Source: a virus
Virus record (IMG/VR): IMGVR_UViG_3300032288_002536
Location: 1-56,422 of that record
Length of the DNA stretch: 56,422 nucleotides
Reading direction: 5' to 3' (one strand)
Part shown: positions 35,413-45,129 of the stretch, one piece after another
Position numbering within the stretch: position 1 is the stretch's first letter
Layout: every line of letters begins with the position of its first letter
Made by a program: the position numbers and the translations under genes
Notes under the pieces: model-generated
What the model saw: only the letters and a program-made list of their open reading frames with translations
Database searches by the model: none
What the model was told of the DNA's origin: nothing

Positions 35413-35714
35413 GAATTCTCTTTCGCTTTTAGGTGGTTAAGATATTCCTCCCAGATTTTTCCCCCCTCTTTTATTCCTGGATTTTTAGATTTATGTGATT
35501 CTGCTCTCTTCGACATTATATAAGAAGCTATTATAGCATCTTTTAATTCTATCTCCTTATTGTCTAATAATGATTGAACCCTCTTAACTGAAGCTAAAGC
35601 ATTTTCTTTATTTGAAAATTTAAGACCTCCTACATAATTCTTATCTTTCTTGAAAGGATTTATATCCCCAAGGTATACAGCTTCAAATAAACCGAAAGAT
35701 AGAATTTTTTTCAC
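35409..35714 (-). CDS. small tagged protein on the minus strand
   Basis: 101 residues with a GTG start at 35714. It begins MKKILSFGLFEAVYLGD, fitting the tag style (hydrophobic, F-x-x-F-E-A), with likely cleavage after FE or nearby. The body is a helical Lys-rich domain (ALASVKRVQSLLDNKEIELK; AIIASYIMSKRAESHKSK) of unknown function. It is the only accessory gene on this strand. An AATATATA element ends four bases before the GTG. Confidence 0.5.
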   Translation of the reverse strand: MKKILSFGLFEAVYLGDINPFKKDKNYVGGLKFSNKENALASVKRVQSLLDNKEIELKDAIIASYIMSKRAESHKSKNPGIKEGGKIWEEYLNHLKAKENS

Positions 35715-35718
35715 CTAT

Positions 35719-35726
35719 TATATATT
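35719..35726 (-). promoter_or_regulatory. AATATATA element (minus strand), short-spacing class
   Basis: Reads AATATATA on the minus strand and ends four bases before the GTG of the gene at 35714. Same spacing as on the plus strand at 18727, 34825 and 50331. Confidence 0.35.
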
Positions 35727-35767
35727 CACAAATGAAACCTTCTTCATGTTAAGGGGATAAAATAGTT

Positions 35768-37174
35768 ATGATCATCGATATTGAAAATACAGGGAATGGA
35801 TTAACGGTTTCACATTATACTGAGGAAGGAGAGGTTAACTTATTAAAAATCCAAGTTCCTAAAGCTTTACAATTCGTATGGCAGAAAACATCGGAGTCGG
35901 ATAAGAATAAGGATAAAGAGTGGAGATCTTGGGATGGATTTCCCATAAAAAAAGTATCGTCAAATAAATTCGACAAATATAGGGTAGTAGAAATACTTGA
36001 AGCTATAGATCCTGAAGTAACCAAACCTTTGTGGGATTATCAAATACCTAAAAAATACTTTGTAGATATTGAGGTTGAGATCACTGATAACAGAGCGGAT
36101 TCTTTAGACACCGAAGGGGCTAGAAACAGAGTTCTTTCTATAGGTATGGCTTCCTCCCAGGGTAAAATACTTGTTATCGGTCTAGAAGATATGTCACCAG
36201 AGAGGATATTGAAGATAGAGAAGAGAATAAAGGATCATTTTAAGGAACATCCAATGGGTTGGACTTTCAATTATAGGAAGTTTGAAACCGAGTTTGATAT
36301 GCTCTATACCTTTATGTCTAAGCTAATTCATAAAATGCCTCTTATAACAGGATGGAACTGGTTCGGATATGACTGGCCTTATCTGATTAACAGAGCTAAG
36401 AGATTGGGTATAGATCCTAGGATATGTTCACCTAGCGGAATACTAATAGGAAAGAATCAGATACCTATGCACATACTTATGGTTGACTACTTGGACATCT
36501 ATAAAAAATGGGATAGAGTAATTAAAATAAGGGAATCTAATTCATTAGACTATGTGTCTAATCAAGCGATAGGGATCAAGAAAATTGCATACAATGGTAC
36601 TTTAAAAGATCTTTACGAATCTGATTTTGAAACATTCATATTCTACAACGCAGTTGACTGTGCTCTGGTCCACTATATAGATAAAAGACTCGACACCATC
36701 TCTACTTTCTTTAAGATTGCGGAAGTTAGTAGAGTTGAAATAAACAGAGCACTTTCTCCTGTTTGGACAACAGAAGTACTTATGCTCCGTAAGTTTATGG
36801 AAAGAAAACAGATAATCATAAACGAAAGGAAGGAGGAATCACATGTTAAGTTTGAGGGTGCTTATGTAAAGAAACCTGAGAGGGGCTTATACGAATGGAT
36901 TGCTTGTTTTGACTTCGCATCCCTATATCCAAATACTATGATGCAATGGGGAATATCCCCGGAAGTTTTTATAGGTAAGAATCTTAAAGAAATACCAGAA
37001 GGTGCAATAAAAACTTCCTCTGGTGCGGTTTTTTACAGTAAGGAGGGAAGAGAACCGATTCTTAGAGAAATATTACAGGATCTATATTCGCAGAGAAAAG
37101 CAACAAAGAAGAAATATTTTGAGTGTGAGAAAGAAATAGAAAAAATTAAAAAAACAATAAAATCAAAATCATAA
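35768..37174 (+). CDS. 43A: DNA polymerase family B, N-terminal half (exonuclease, motif A)
   Basis: 468 residues. T4 gp43-like order: N-terminal domain, ExoI FVDIEVEI (Asp100, Glu102), ExoII NWFGYDWP (Asp202), ExoIII FYNAVDCAL (Tyr293, Asp297), then palm motif A CFDFASLYPN (Asp382). The protein ends at about where the fingers begin, after a Lys/Glu-rich helix (QRKATKKKYFECEKEIEKIK then KTIKSKS). It therefore lacks motifs B and C, which are in the gene at 54195. All exonuclease acidic residues are present. The two halves must reassemble to polymerise. The next gene starts two bases downstream. Confidence 0.92.
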   Translation: MIIDIENTGNGLTVSHYTEEGEVNLLKIQVPKALQFVWQKTSESDKNKDKEWRSWDGFPIKKVSSNKFDKYRVVEILEAIDPEVTKPLWDYQIPKKYFVDIEVEITDNRADSLDTEGARNRVLSIGMASSQGKILVIGLEDMSPERILKIEKRIKDHFKEHPMGWTFNYRKFETEFDMLYTFMSKLIHKMPLITGWNWFGYDWPYLINRAKRLGIDPRICSPSGILIGKNQIPMHILMVDYLDIYKKWDRVIKIRESNSLDYVSNQAIGIKKIAYNGTLKDLYESDFETFIFYNAVDCALVHYIDKRLDTISTFFKIAEVSRVEINRALSPVWTTEVLMLRKFMERKQIIINERKEESHVKFEGAYVKKPERGLYEWIACFDFASLYPNTMMQWGISPEVFIGKNLKEIPEGAIKTSSGAVFYSKEGREPILREILQDLYSQRKATKKKYFECEKEIEKIKKTIKSKS

Positions 37175-37176
37175 TT

Positions 37177-37641
37177 ATGGCAAATATGGATAATAAATGT
37201 TCAGATCTTCCAGTAGAGGACTTTCATACTGGATCTAACGACACTTTGGGATTAATTTACAACAAACAGAAAGAACTTCAGGAAAGATATGGATTCGATT
37301 TTAAGGATTGGTCTATTAAGCAGATAGCAGATTTTTGGATGGTAAATAAGCATGCACTTGGAGATGAATTAAATGAAATGTTTGATGCACTTGGTGGAAT
37401 TAACGACGGAATAGGTTCTGCTGGATGGAAATATTGGAAAGGAGACAACAAAAAAGCTAATGATATGAAAATATCGGATCTTACACAAGAAGATAAATTG
37501 GAGCTTTTCTATGAGTGGATCGATGGACTTCATTTCTATATGAACTTTGCTATTTCTATAGGTATGACAAGTAAAGATATTATTAATCTTTATATGGCAA
37601 AAAATTCCGAAAATCATAATCGCCAAGAGAGGGGATATTAA
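37177..37641 (+). CDS. dUTPase-like all-alpha NTP pyrophosphatase
   Basis: 154 residues. Two helix bundles carry acidic metal-binding positions: GDELNEMFDALGGINDGIGS and KLELFYEWIDGLHFYMNFAI. The C-terminus is NLYMAKNSENHNRQERGY, a signature of the dimeric dUTPase/MazG-like family (T4 gp56 relatives). It removes dUTP (or dCTP) and lowers uracil in phage DNA, feeding dUMP to thymidylate synthesis. It sits between the polymerase half and nrdB, in a nucleotide-supply operon. Confidence 0.8.
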   Translation: MANMDNKCSDLPVEDFHTGSNDTLGLIYNKQKELQERYGFDFKDWSIKQIADFWMVNKHALGDELNEMFDALGGINDGIGSAGWKYWKGDNKKANDMKISDLTQEDKLELFYEWIDGLHFYMNFAISIGMTSKDIINLYMAKNSENHNRQERGY

Positions 37642-37648
37642 ATATATA
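37641..37648 (+). promoter_or_regulatory. AATATATA element
   Basis: Overlaps the end of the dUTPase stop and ends 22 bases before ATG 37671. Could serve nrdB. Confidence 0.3.
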
Positions 37649-37670
37649 ATATAAAAATAAAAGTAAATTC

Positions 37671-38651
37671 ATGGAAAAATTATTAACACCTAACCCGAAA
37701 AGATTTTCTCTGTTCCCTGTTCAAAACCACGATATGTGGACAATGTACAAAACTGCTGAAGCTTCTTTTTGGACTGCAGAAGAGATAGATCTTTCGCAAG
37801 ATATAACTCATTGGAGAGAAAAATTAAATGATAATGAGAGATATTTTATAAAGCACGTAATTGCTTTCTTTAATAACTCAGATGGGATAGTAAATGAGAA
37901 TCTTGCAGCTAACTTCTTTAATCAGGTTCAATATCCTGAGGCTAGGTGTTTTTATGGATTTCAATTAGCAATTGAAAACATCCACGGAGAAACATATTCA
38001 TTACTGATAGACACTTACATAAATGATGAGGAAGAAAAGGATCATTTATTTAATGCTATTGATACAGTTCCTTCTGTTAAAAGAAAAGCAGATTGGGCTA
38101 TGAAATGGATAGAGAATGGATCATTCGTAGAAACATTAATTGCTTTTGCTGCAGTAGAGGGAATATTCTTCTCGGGATCTTTCTGTTCTATATTCTGGTT
38201 AAAGAAAAGAGGATTGATGCCGGGCCTATGTTTTGCTAATGAACTTATATCTAGAGACGAGGGATTACATTGTGATTTCGCTTGTTTACTTTACACTAAC
38301 CACATCGAAAACAAACTTCCAGAGGAAACAGTGATAAGTATAATTTCTGAAGCTGTGGAGATCGAAAAAGAATTTGTTACATCTTCCCTTCCTGTTAGAC
38401 TTATTGGAATGAACTCGGATCTTATGTGCGAATATATCGAATTTGTTGCAGATAGATTATTGGTTTCTTTAGGATGTGCTAAGATCTATAACACAAGATG
38501 TCCTTTTGATTTTATGGTTAATATAGCTCTAGAGAACAAAGGAAATTTCTTCGAGGGAAGAGTGGGATCATATCAAAAATCCGGTGTAATGGACAGCACA
38601 AAGGATAACAAAGATTCTGGAAAAACATTCACTATGGATGCAGATTTCTAA
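37671..38651 (+). CDS. nrdB: ribonucleotide reductase class I, small subunit
   Basis: 326 residues. Di-iron ligand motifs are ENIHGETYS (His and the radical Tyr four residues later), [13 protein letters not shown], and [12 protein letters not shown]. The C-terminus FTMDADF is of the eukaryote-like type (human R2 ends FTLDADF) and binds the large subunit. It makes the tyrosyl radical for reduction of ribonucleotides to deoxyribonucleotides. Length and motifs look complete. nrdA follows about 1.2 kb downstream, after an inserted fibre gene. Confidence 0.96.
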   Translation: MEKLLTPNPKRFSLFPVQNHDMWTMYKTAEASFWTAEEIDLSQDITHWREKLNDNERYFIKHVIAFFNNSDGIVNENLAANFFNQVQYPEARCFYGFQLAIENIHGETYSLLIDTYINDEEEKDHLFNAIDTVPSVKRKADWAMKWIENGSFVETLIAFAAVEGIFFSGSFCSIFWLKKRGLMPGLCFANELISRDEGLHCDFACLLYTNHIENKLPEETVISIISEAVEIEKEFVTSSLPVRLIGMNSDLMCEYIEFVADRLLVSLGCAKIYNTRCPFDFMVNIALENKGNFFEGRVGSYQKSGVMDSTKDNKDSGKTFTMDADF

Positions 38652-38673
38652 TTTGATAATATACCTTTATTTG

Positions 38674-38681
38674 AATATATA
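38674..38681 (+). promoter_or_regulatory. AATATATA late-promoter-like element
   Basis: Ends 19 bases before the GTG of the collagen-like fibre gene at 38701, between nrdB and that gene. Consistent with late expression of an inserted structural gene. Confidence 0.4.
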
Positions 38682-38682
38682 A

Positions 38683-39750
<1,068 letters not shown>

Positions 39751-39833
39751 TTTTATAAAGTATTAATTGCAAATCCTGGGAAAGGAATAATTTTTTAGTC
39801 CTCGGATGAAATATTAATTGTTTCTACAACTAG

Positions 39834-39841
39834 TATAAAGA
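39834..39841 (+). promoter_or_regulatory. TATAAAGA element before nrdA
   Basis: Ends 17 bases before ATG 39859; the leader between is A-rich with no Shine-Dalgarno sequence. The 108-base gap 39751-39858 holds nothing else I can identify. Confidence 0.35.
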
Positions 39842-39858
39842 CAAAATAAAAATAAAAA

Positions 39859-42225
39859 ATGGAAGTAATAAAAAGGGATGGATCACGTGAAAGGGTAAAG
39901 CTCGACAAGATCCTTAATAGGGTTAAGAAGCAGTGCTACGGATTAAATATGGATTATATTGAACCCATGGAAATTGCAAAGAAAGTTATCCACGGATTAT
40001 ATGATGGTATATCATCAGTTGAGTTGGATACATTAGCTGCTGAAACAGCTGCTGCTCTTACTCCAACACATCCAGATTACTCTATTTTAGCTTCTAGAAT
40101 TTGTGTTACTTCTCTGCATAAAAGAACACCGAAGAGTTTTTCTCAAGTGATAGAACAGCTCTATAACTACGTAGATCCTAGAACTGGAATGAAAGCTCCG
40201 ATGATTGCGGATGATGTCTATGAGATAATAATGAATAATTCTAAAGATATAGATTCACAAATCATTACAGATAGGGATCTTGATTATGATTATTTTGGTT
40301 TTAAAACTCTAGAAAAATCATATCTATTAAAAATAGATGGACAACCTTCTGAGAGACCACAACACATGCTAATGAGAGTTGCTATAGGAATTCATAAAAA
40401 CGATCTCAATTCAGCTTATAAGACATATGATCTAATGAGCCAAGGATTCTTTACCCATGCAACCCCCACTTTATTCAATTCTGGAACTAGAAGACCCCAA
40501 CTTTCTTCTTGTTTTTTAGTATCTATGAATGACGATTCTATCCAAGGTATTTATAAAACACTATCAGATGTTGCTCAGATATCAAAAAATGCAGGAGGTA
40601 TAGGTTTACATATTCACAATATTAGAGGAACTGGTGCTTATATAAAAGGTACTAATGGAACATCTAATGGAATTATTCCAATGCTTAAGGTATTCAATGA
40701 GACTGCTAGATATGTTGATCAGGGTGGGGGTAGAAGAAAAGGGTCTTTTGCAATATATTTAGAACCATGGCATTGTGATGTTGAAGATTTTCTAAACCTA
40801 AGAAAGAATCACGGTAAGGAAGAGATGAGAGCTAGGGATCTTTTCTTAGCACTTTGGACACCTGATTTATTTATGGAGAGAGTTAGAGAAAATGGAGATT
40901 GGACTCTTTTCTCACCTGATGAAGCCCCTGGATTAGATGATTGCTATGGCGATAAATTTAATGAACTTTATACTAAATATGAAAGTGAAGGAAAAGGTAG
41001 AAAAACTGTTAAAGCTCAAGATCTTTGGTATAAAATTATAGAAGCCCAAATCGAAACAGGAACTCCTTACATTCTTTATAAAGATTCAGCAAATACTAAA
41101 TCTAATCAGAAAAATTTAGGAACAATTAAATCATCTAATCTTTGTACGGAGATTATAGAATATTCAGATTCTAAAGAAACTGCTGTATGTAATTTAGCTT
41201 CAATTGCACTTCCTAAATTTATTATACCGGGTAAAAAACCTAAGTATGATTTTAATGCTCTTAAGGATATAGCTTACACTGCAACATTTAATCTTAATCG
41301 TGTAATTGATGTTAACTATTATCCTACTAAAGAAACTAAGACTTCCAACATGAAGCATAGACCAATTGGTATTGGAGTACAGGGTCTTGCTGATACTTTT
41401 GCTATACTTAAAATACCTTTTGATTCTGAGGAAGCTACTCAATTAGATAGAGAGATATTTGAAACAATATATTATGGAGCTATGTGTGCTTCAGTTGATC
41501 TTGCAGAAAAAGAGGGAGCTTATGAGTCATTTAAAGGATCTCCCCTTTCCAAGGGAATATTCCAATTTGATCTATGGAATGAAACCCCAGGAACAAGATG
41601 GGATTGGGAATCTTTAAGAGAAAGGGTAAAAACACACGGAGCTAGAAATTCTTTATTACTCGCTCCTATGCCTACTGCATCAACCAGTCAGATACTAGGA
41701 AACAATGAATGTTTTGAACCTTTCACATCTAATATTTACATTAGAAAAACATTATCTGGAGAATTCCCAGTGGTTAATAAACATTTAGTTAAGGATCTAG
41801 TAAAACTTGGATTATGGGACGAATCCCTAAGGGATAAGATAATTATAAATAATGGTTCTATCCAGGAAATAAATGAAATTCCGGACGATCTCAAAATAAT
41901 CTATAAGACTGCTTGGGAGATGAGTCAGAAGGTTATAATTGATCATGCTGCAGCTAGATCCCCTTTTATATGTCAGAGTCAGAGTATGAATCTATTTGTA
42001 CAGGATGCTAACTTTGCTAAATTATCATCCGCTCATTTCTATGGATGGGGTAAAGGTTTAAAAACGGGAAGTTACTACATCAGAACAAAAGCTGCTACTA
42101 CTGCAATTAAAGGATTGGGGATAGATATGTCAAGAAGCGAGCCAGTTAAATCTGAATCGGATAACTATAGCGACTTAGTATGTAGCATAGATAATCCAGA
42201 GGATTGCGAAGCTTGCGGATCTTAA
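39859..42225 (+). CDS. nrdA: ribonucleotide reductase class I, large subunit
   Basis: 788 residues. An N-terminal ATP cone ([20 protein letters not shown], then [20 protein letters not shown]) implies allosteric control of overall activity. Active-site motifs: [14 protein letters not shown] (Asn-x-Cys-x-Glu), and AVCNLAS. The C-terminal CEACGS pair is the dithiol that re-reduces the active site. It makes deoxyribonucleotides with the small subunit encoded about 1.2 kb upstream. The ORF is complete. The next gene starts nine bases later. Confidence 0.96.
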   Translation: MEVIKRDGSRERVKLDKILNRVKKQCYGLNMDYIEPMEIAKKVIHGLYDGISSVELDTLAAETAAALTPTHPDYSILASRICVTSLHKRTPKSFSQVIEQLYNYVDPRTGMKAPMIADDVYEIIMNNSKDIDSQIITDRDLDYDYFGFKTLEKSYLLKIDGQPSERPQHMLMRVAIGIHKNDLNSAYKTYDLMSQGFFTHATPTLFNSGTRRPQLSSCFLVSMNDDSIQGIYKTLSDVAQISKNAGGIGLHIHNIRGTGAYIKGTNGTSNGIIPMLKVFNETARYVDQGGGRRKGSFAIYLEPWHCDVEDFLNLRKNHGKEEMRARDLFLALWTPDLFMERVRENGDWTLFSPDEAPGLDDCYGDKFNELYTKYESEGKGRKTVKAQDLWYKIIEAQIETGTPYILYKDSANTKSNQKNLGTIKSSNLCTEIIEYSDSKETAVCNLASIALPKFIIPGKKPKYDFNALKDIAYTATFNLNRVIDVNYYPTKETKTSNMKHRPIGIGVQGLADTFAILKIPFDSEEATQLDREIFETIYYGAMCASVDLAEKEGAYESFKGSPLSKGIFQFDLWNETPGTRWDWESLRERVKTHGARNSLLLAPMPTASTSQILGNNECFEPFTSNIYIRKTLSGEFPVVNKHLVKDLVKLGLWDESLRDKIIINNGSIQEINEIPDDLKIIYKTAWEMSQKVIIDHAAARSPFICQSQSMNLFVQDANFAKLSSAHFYGWGKGLKTGSYYIRTKAATTAIKGLGIDMSRSEPVKSESDNYSDLVCSIDNPEDCEACGS

Positions 42226-42233
42226 TATATTTT

Positions 42234-42893
42234 ATGGAAAAAAAGAATAACCCAAAGAAGATTGAAAATTTTAAGGAATTCGTTAAAGAATATGGAGACA
42301 TAGACGGAAAAGAAAACCTTGAAGAAATACCATGTATAATTATAACAGGACCTCCTGGGTGCGGTAAAGGAACACAATCCAAAATAATATCAAAAGGAAT
42401 GAGATGGAAACACATCTCTACTGGGGATATACTTAGACAATCTAATAACAAAGAAATAAAAAAACTAATGAAAACGGGGAAGTTACTTCCTGATGATTTA
42501 GTTGGTAAAGAGCTAATAGATTATCTTAAGGAATACTCAAAGGATCATGATCCCAAGGGTTTTATATTTGATGGATATCCTAGAAATCTATCACAGAAAG
42601 ATATATTCAATGAAATATGTAGGGTCAACAAACTAAATCTAGTTTATGTATTTTTTCTTAACGGACCAGAATCTCTATTAAAGAAAAGGATAGTCGAGAG
42701 AGGAAAAACGTCTGGAAGATCTGACGATAAAAGTGAGAAAGCTTTTGATAGAAGGATGGAAGAATATAATGAACAAACTCTACCTATGATCGAATCGATG
42801 AGAAACGGATCTAATTTCTTAGAAATATCTTGCAACAGAAATTTAGAAGAGATTACATCTCTAATATTCAAGAAACTTAATAGCGTTTCCTAG
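42234..42893 (+). CDS. adk: adenylate kinase with tag-like N-terminal extension
   Basis: 219 residues from ATG 42234; an upstream TTG start is less likely. The kinase core begins at about residue 36: P-loop GPPGCGKGTQ (about 42-51), HISTGDILR, FIFDGYPRN, and a lid segment in which RGKTSGRSDD takes the place of the usual longer lid. It balances AMP, ADP and ATP pools. The first 35 residues are absent from ordinary adenylate kinases and contain IENFKEFVKEYG. This resembles the F-x-x-F tag seen on other proteins here but is Lys-rich and displaced, so it may be a mere extension. Confidence 0.86.
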   Translation: MEKKNNPKKIENFKEFVKEYGDIDGKENLEEIPCIIITGPPGCGKGTQSKIISKGMRWKHISTGDILRQSNNKEIKKLMKTGKLLPDDLVGKELIDYLKEYSKDHDPKGFIFDGYPRNLSQKDIFNEICRVNKLNLVYVFFLNGPESLLKKRIVERGKTSGRSDDKSEKAFDRRMEEYNEQTLPMIESMRNGSNFLEISCNRNLEEITSLIFKKLNSVS

Positions 42894-42901
42894 TATAAAT
42901 A
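42894..42901 (+). promoter_or_regulatory. TATAAATA element
   Basis: An exact match to the T4 late promoter core. Overlaps the adenylate kinase stop and ends 19 bases before ATG 42921. Confidence 0.5.
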
Positions 42902-42920
42902 TTAATCAAAAACAAATAAA

Positions 42921-44180
42921 ATGGCCAAAAAAAAGGAAGAAACCCCAATTGATGACATTAAAAAAGATGAATCAGTAAATTTAAATCCGCAGCCAACTAT
43001 CTGTCTTACTATGATAGTTAAAAACGAATCTGAAGTTATACGAAGATGTATAGATTCAGTGAAAGATTATATTAGCTATTGGGTAATAGTAGATACCGGA
43101 TCAACGGATGGTACACAGGATCTTATAAAAGAAATAATGGCTGAGTATGAGATACCTGGGGAATTACATGAAAGACCTTGGGTTGATTTCGGACATAATA
43201 GGACAGAAAGTCTTAATTATTCTAAGGATAAGGCAGATTATAGACTTGTTATAGATGCTGATGATGTTTTATTTGTAGAAAATCCAGAAGAAAATCCATT
43301 TGTCAATATGACTAAGGATTTTTATAAGATAAGAATAAGATTAGGATCGCTGGCATACTATAGAACTCAGGTTGTAAGAGGAGATCAGGATTGGAAATAT
43401 GTTGGGGTTTTACATGAATACCTATCTGGGCCAGAGGGAATTGAATTAGAGGAGGATTTTATAAATGGTGCTGAGATGCACGCTTCGGTTTCTGGCCACA
43501 ATAGAGATATCAAAGGTAAGGACAAATATCACAATGATGCCTTAATATTCGAGAAAGCTCTTTTAACAACACCAAAAGAAGAACTTCCTATAGATCTTGA
43601 GAGAAGATATGTTTTTTATATGGCTCAAAGCTATAGAGATGCTGGTATGCACGAGAGATCTATCGAATCATACCAGAGAAGAATAGATCTTGGTGGATGG
43701 CCGGAAGAGGTTTACATCTCAAAATATTGGATTGCTAGACAAAAACAAAATCTAGAAAGACCTGATGAGGAAATCATAGATGCTTATTTAAAAGCTTGGG
43801 AATATAGACCTAACAGATTGGAATCATTGTACCATCTAATTAAGTTTTTAGGAAGTAGAAAAAGATATGCTCTTGCATTTGCATTTTCTGCGATAGGTAT
43901 GAAAACTGGTCCTTGTACAGATATACTCTTTGTAGAGGATGATATTTGGAAATGGAGGATGCCTGATGAATATTCTGTTCTAGCTTATTATAACGGAAAC
44001 GCGGAAGAGGCTATGAAGGTAACAAATATTCTTATTAGTTCCCCTGTATTCCAGAAAATACCAAAGAACGAACAGGATAGAATAATGAAAAACGTAGGAT
44101 TCTATCAAAAGGCTATAGAAAGAACACCAGAGGAAGTACAAGAAGAAGTTAAAGAAAATACGGAATTACAGGAATCTTAG
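42921..44180 (+). CDS. GT-A glycosyltransferase (family 2-like) with helical repeats
   Basis: 419 residues. The N-terminal GT2 fold begins after 25 polar residues: LTMIVKNESEVIRRCIDSV, then IVDTGSTDGT (about 63-72) and VIDADDVL (about 111-118), the D-x-D-type metal motif. From about 210 the sequence is helical with TPR-like pairs (YVFYMAQSYRDAGMHERSIE; ARQKQNLERPDEEIIDAYLK). It would transfer a sugar to a phage or host acceptor: fibre protein, modified DNA base or cell-surface glycan. The acceptor cannot be read from sequence. Confidence 0.85.
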   Translation: MAKKKEETPIDDIKKDESVNLNPQPTICLTMIVKNESEVIRRCIDSVKDYISYWVIVDTGSTDGTQDLIKEIMAEYEIPGELHERPWVDFGHNRTESLNYSKDKADYRLVIDADDVLFVENPEENPFVNMTKDFYKIRIRLGSLAYYRTQVVRGDQDWKYVGVLHEYLSGPEGIELEEDFINGAEMHASVSGHNRDIKGKDKYHNDALIFEKALLTTPKEELPIDLERRYVFYMAQSYRDAGMHERSIESYQRRIDLGGWPEEVYISKYWIARQKQNLERPDEEIIDAYLKAWEYRPNRLESLYHLIKFLGSRKRYALAFAFSAIGMKTGPCTDILFVEDDIWKWRMPDEYSVLAYYNGNAEEAMKVTNILISSPVFQKIPKNEQDRIMKNVGFYQKAIERTPEEVQEEVKENTELQES

Positions 44181-44188
44181 GATATATA
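44181..44188 (+). promoter_or_regulatory. GATATATA late-promoter-like element
   Basis: Immediately after the glycosyltransferase stop, ending 18 bases before ATG 44207 of a tagged gene. Confidence 0.45.
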
Positions 44189-44206
44189 GTGTAAAAGCTA
44201 TATAAA

Positions 44207-44689
44207 ATGTTAATCTTAAGATTTCAAGAATTCATTAATGAATCAGTATACAACGTAGGAGTTCCTATCTATAGAGGATCTAGTTTTCAACCAGAAAAAA
44301 CTATAAAAAGAAATAAGTTTATTGGTGAGTTGAAAAGCTATCTTTCTCAAGTAGCTAATGGTACTTTATCACAAATAACTATAGTTGCTGAAATACCAAC
44401 TCAAGGTAAGAATATGCCTAGTTATTTAAAGGATATTTACTCAGAAATGGGATATGATCCTTCTGGAGAAAGAGAAGATATGTATGATCCAGAAACTGAC
44501 GTTTATATGGGCGACAGAAGCAGAACTGCAGATGAGCCAGAATCAAATGTATTCGTAGATTCTGAATTTATAGTTAAAGATGTTGACGAATCAAGAGGTG
44601 TTATAATAGCAACTCCATATTCTCTTAGAAAAAGAGACATTATAGTTGAAATAACACCAGACATGGTAGACGAAGCTCATATTAAGTAA
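44207..44689 (+). CDS. tagged protein, possible ADP-ribosyltransferase-like
   Basis: 160 residues. Starts MLILRFQEFINESVYNV: F-x-x-F-I-N-E-S, the clearest copy of the tag, with predicted cleavage after FINE. The body has an IYRGSSF motif right after the tag and EPESNVFVDSEFIVKDVDES at about 110-129. An E-x-E followed nine residues later by F-x-V is the spacing seen in ADP-ribosyltransferase toxins. The middle S-T-S motif is not evident, so the call is tentative. T4 Alt, a packaged and injected ADP-ribosyltransferase, is a precedent. Confidence 0.5.
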   Translation: MLILRFQEFINESVYNVGVPIYRGSSFQPEKTIKRNKFIGELKSYLSQVANGTLSQITIVAEIPTQGKNMPSYLKDIYSEMGYDPSGEREDMYDPETDVYMGDRSRTADEPESNVFVDSEFIVKDVDESRGVIIATPYSLRKRDIIVEITPDMVDEAHIK

Positions 44690-44690
44690 T

Positions 44691-45059
44691 ATGGATAATA
44701 TAGAACATGATGATTTCTACATAGCAAAAATAGGAGATCATACTTTTATATTAGAAGAATGTAAAGACTTTCCAAAAGGACTTTCAGAAAGAGAGCATCT
44801 CCTAGAAAACGAGGGGATGCTTTTTAATTTTAATGCAGATGGGGAAAGATCCTTCCATATGAAGGGATGCTTGATTCCACTGGATATAATATTTGTAAAA
44901 GGTGGTAAAATAGAAAAAATATATCACAATTGCAATCCGTGCCATATGGATGAGTGTGAAAAGTTCGAACATGGATCATCCGATGCGGTTATAGAATTAA
45001 TGGGGGGTACTTGCAAGAAAAATAATATAAACGAGGGACTGATATATCGTCTCATGTAA
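44691..45059 (+). CDS. DUF192 (UPF0127) family protein
   Basis: 122 residues. The family pattern is clear: GLSEREHLLENEGMLFNF, then SFHMKGCLIPLDIIFVKGGK followed by I-E-K-I. The usual W-M-K-N-T is H-M-K-G-C here, and extra Cys residues (NCNPCHMDEC) could bind metal. The family is a small beta barrel of unknown function, seen in bacteria, archaea and phages. It starts one base after the tagged gene, so the two are co-translated. Confidence 0.78.
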   Translation: MDNIEHDDFYIAKIGDHTFILEECKDFPKGLSEREHLLENEGMLFNFNADGERSFHMKGCLIPLDIIFVKGGKIEKIYHNCNPCHMDECEKFEHGSSDAVIELMGGTCKKNNINEGLIYRLM

Positions 45060-45101
45060 GAAACTTTTCCCTCCTTATCTAGTTAAAAAGCTAGAGTATT
45101 T

Positions 45102-45109
45102 TATAAATA
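45102..45109 (+). promoter_or_regulatory. TATAAATA element before the topoisomerase gene
   Basis: Exact T4-late-type core, ending 20 bases before ATG 45130. Topoisomerase is an early function in T4, so a host-type or other role is possible. The 70-base gap holds nothing else. Confidence 0.42.
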
Positions 45110-45129
45110 CATTTAATTTCTAATCAATA

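Noticed and set aside
35768-37174. Split intein as cause of the divided polymerase
   Set aside because: Neither half has intein splice blocks or a junction Cys/Ser/Thr with a HINT-like domain. The N-half simply ends in a Lys-rich helix.
39751-39858. Possible terminator hairpin before nrdA
   Set aside because: Only a four-base stem (ATCC/GGAT) could be paired around a long loop, too weak to call.
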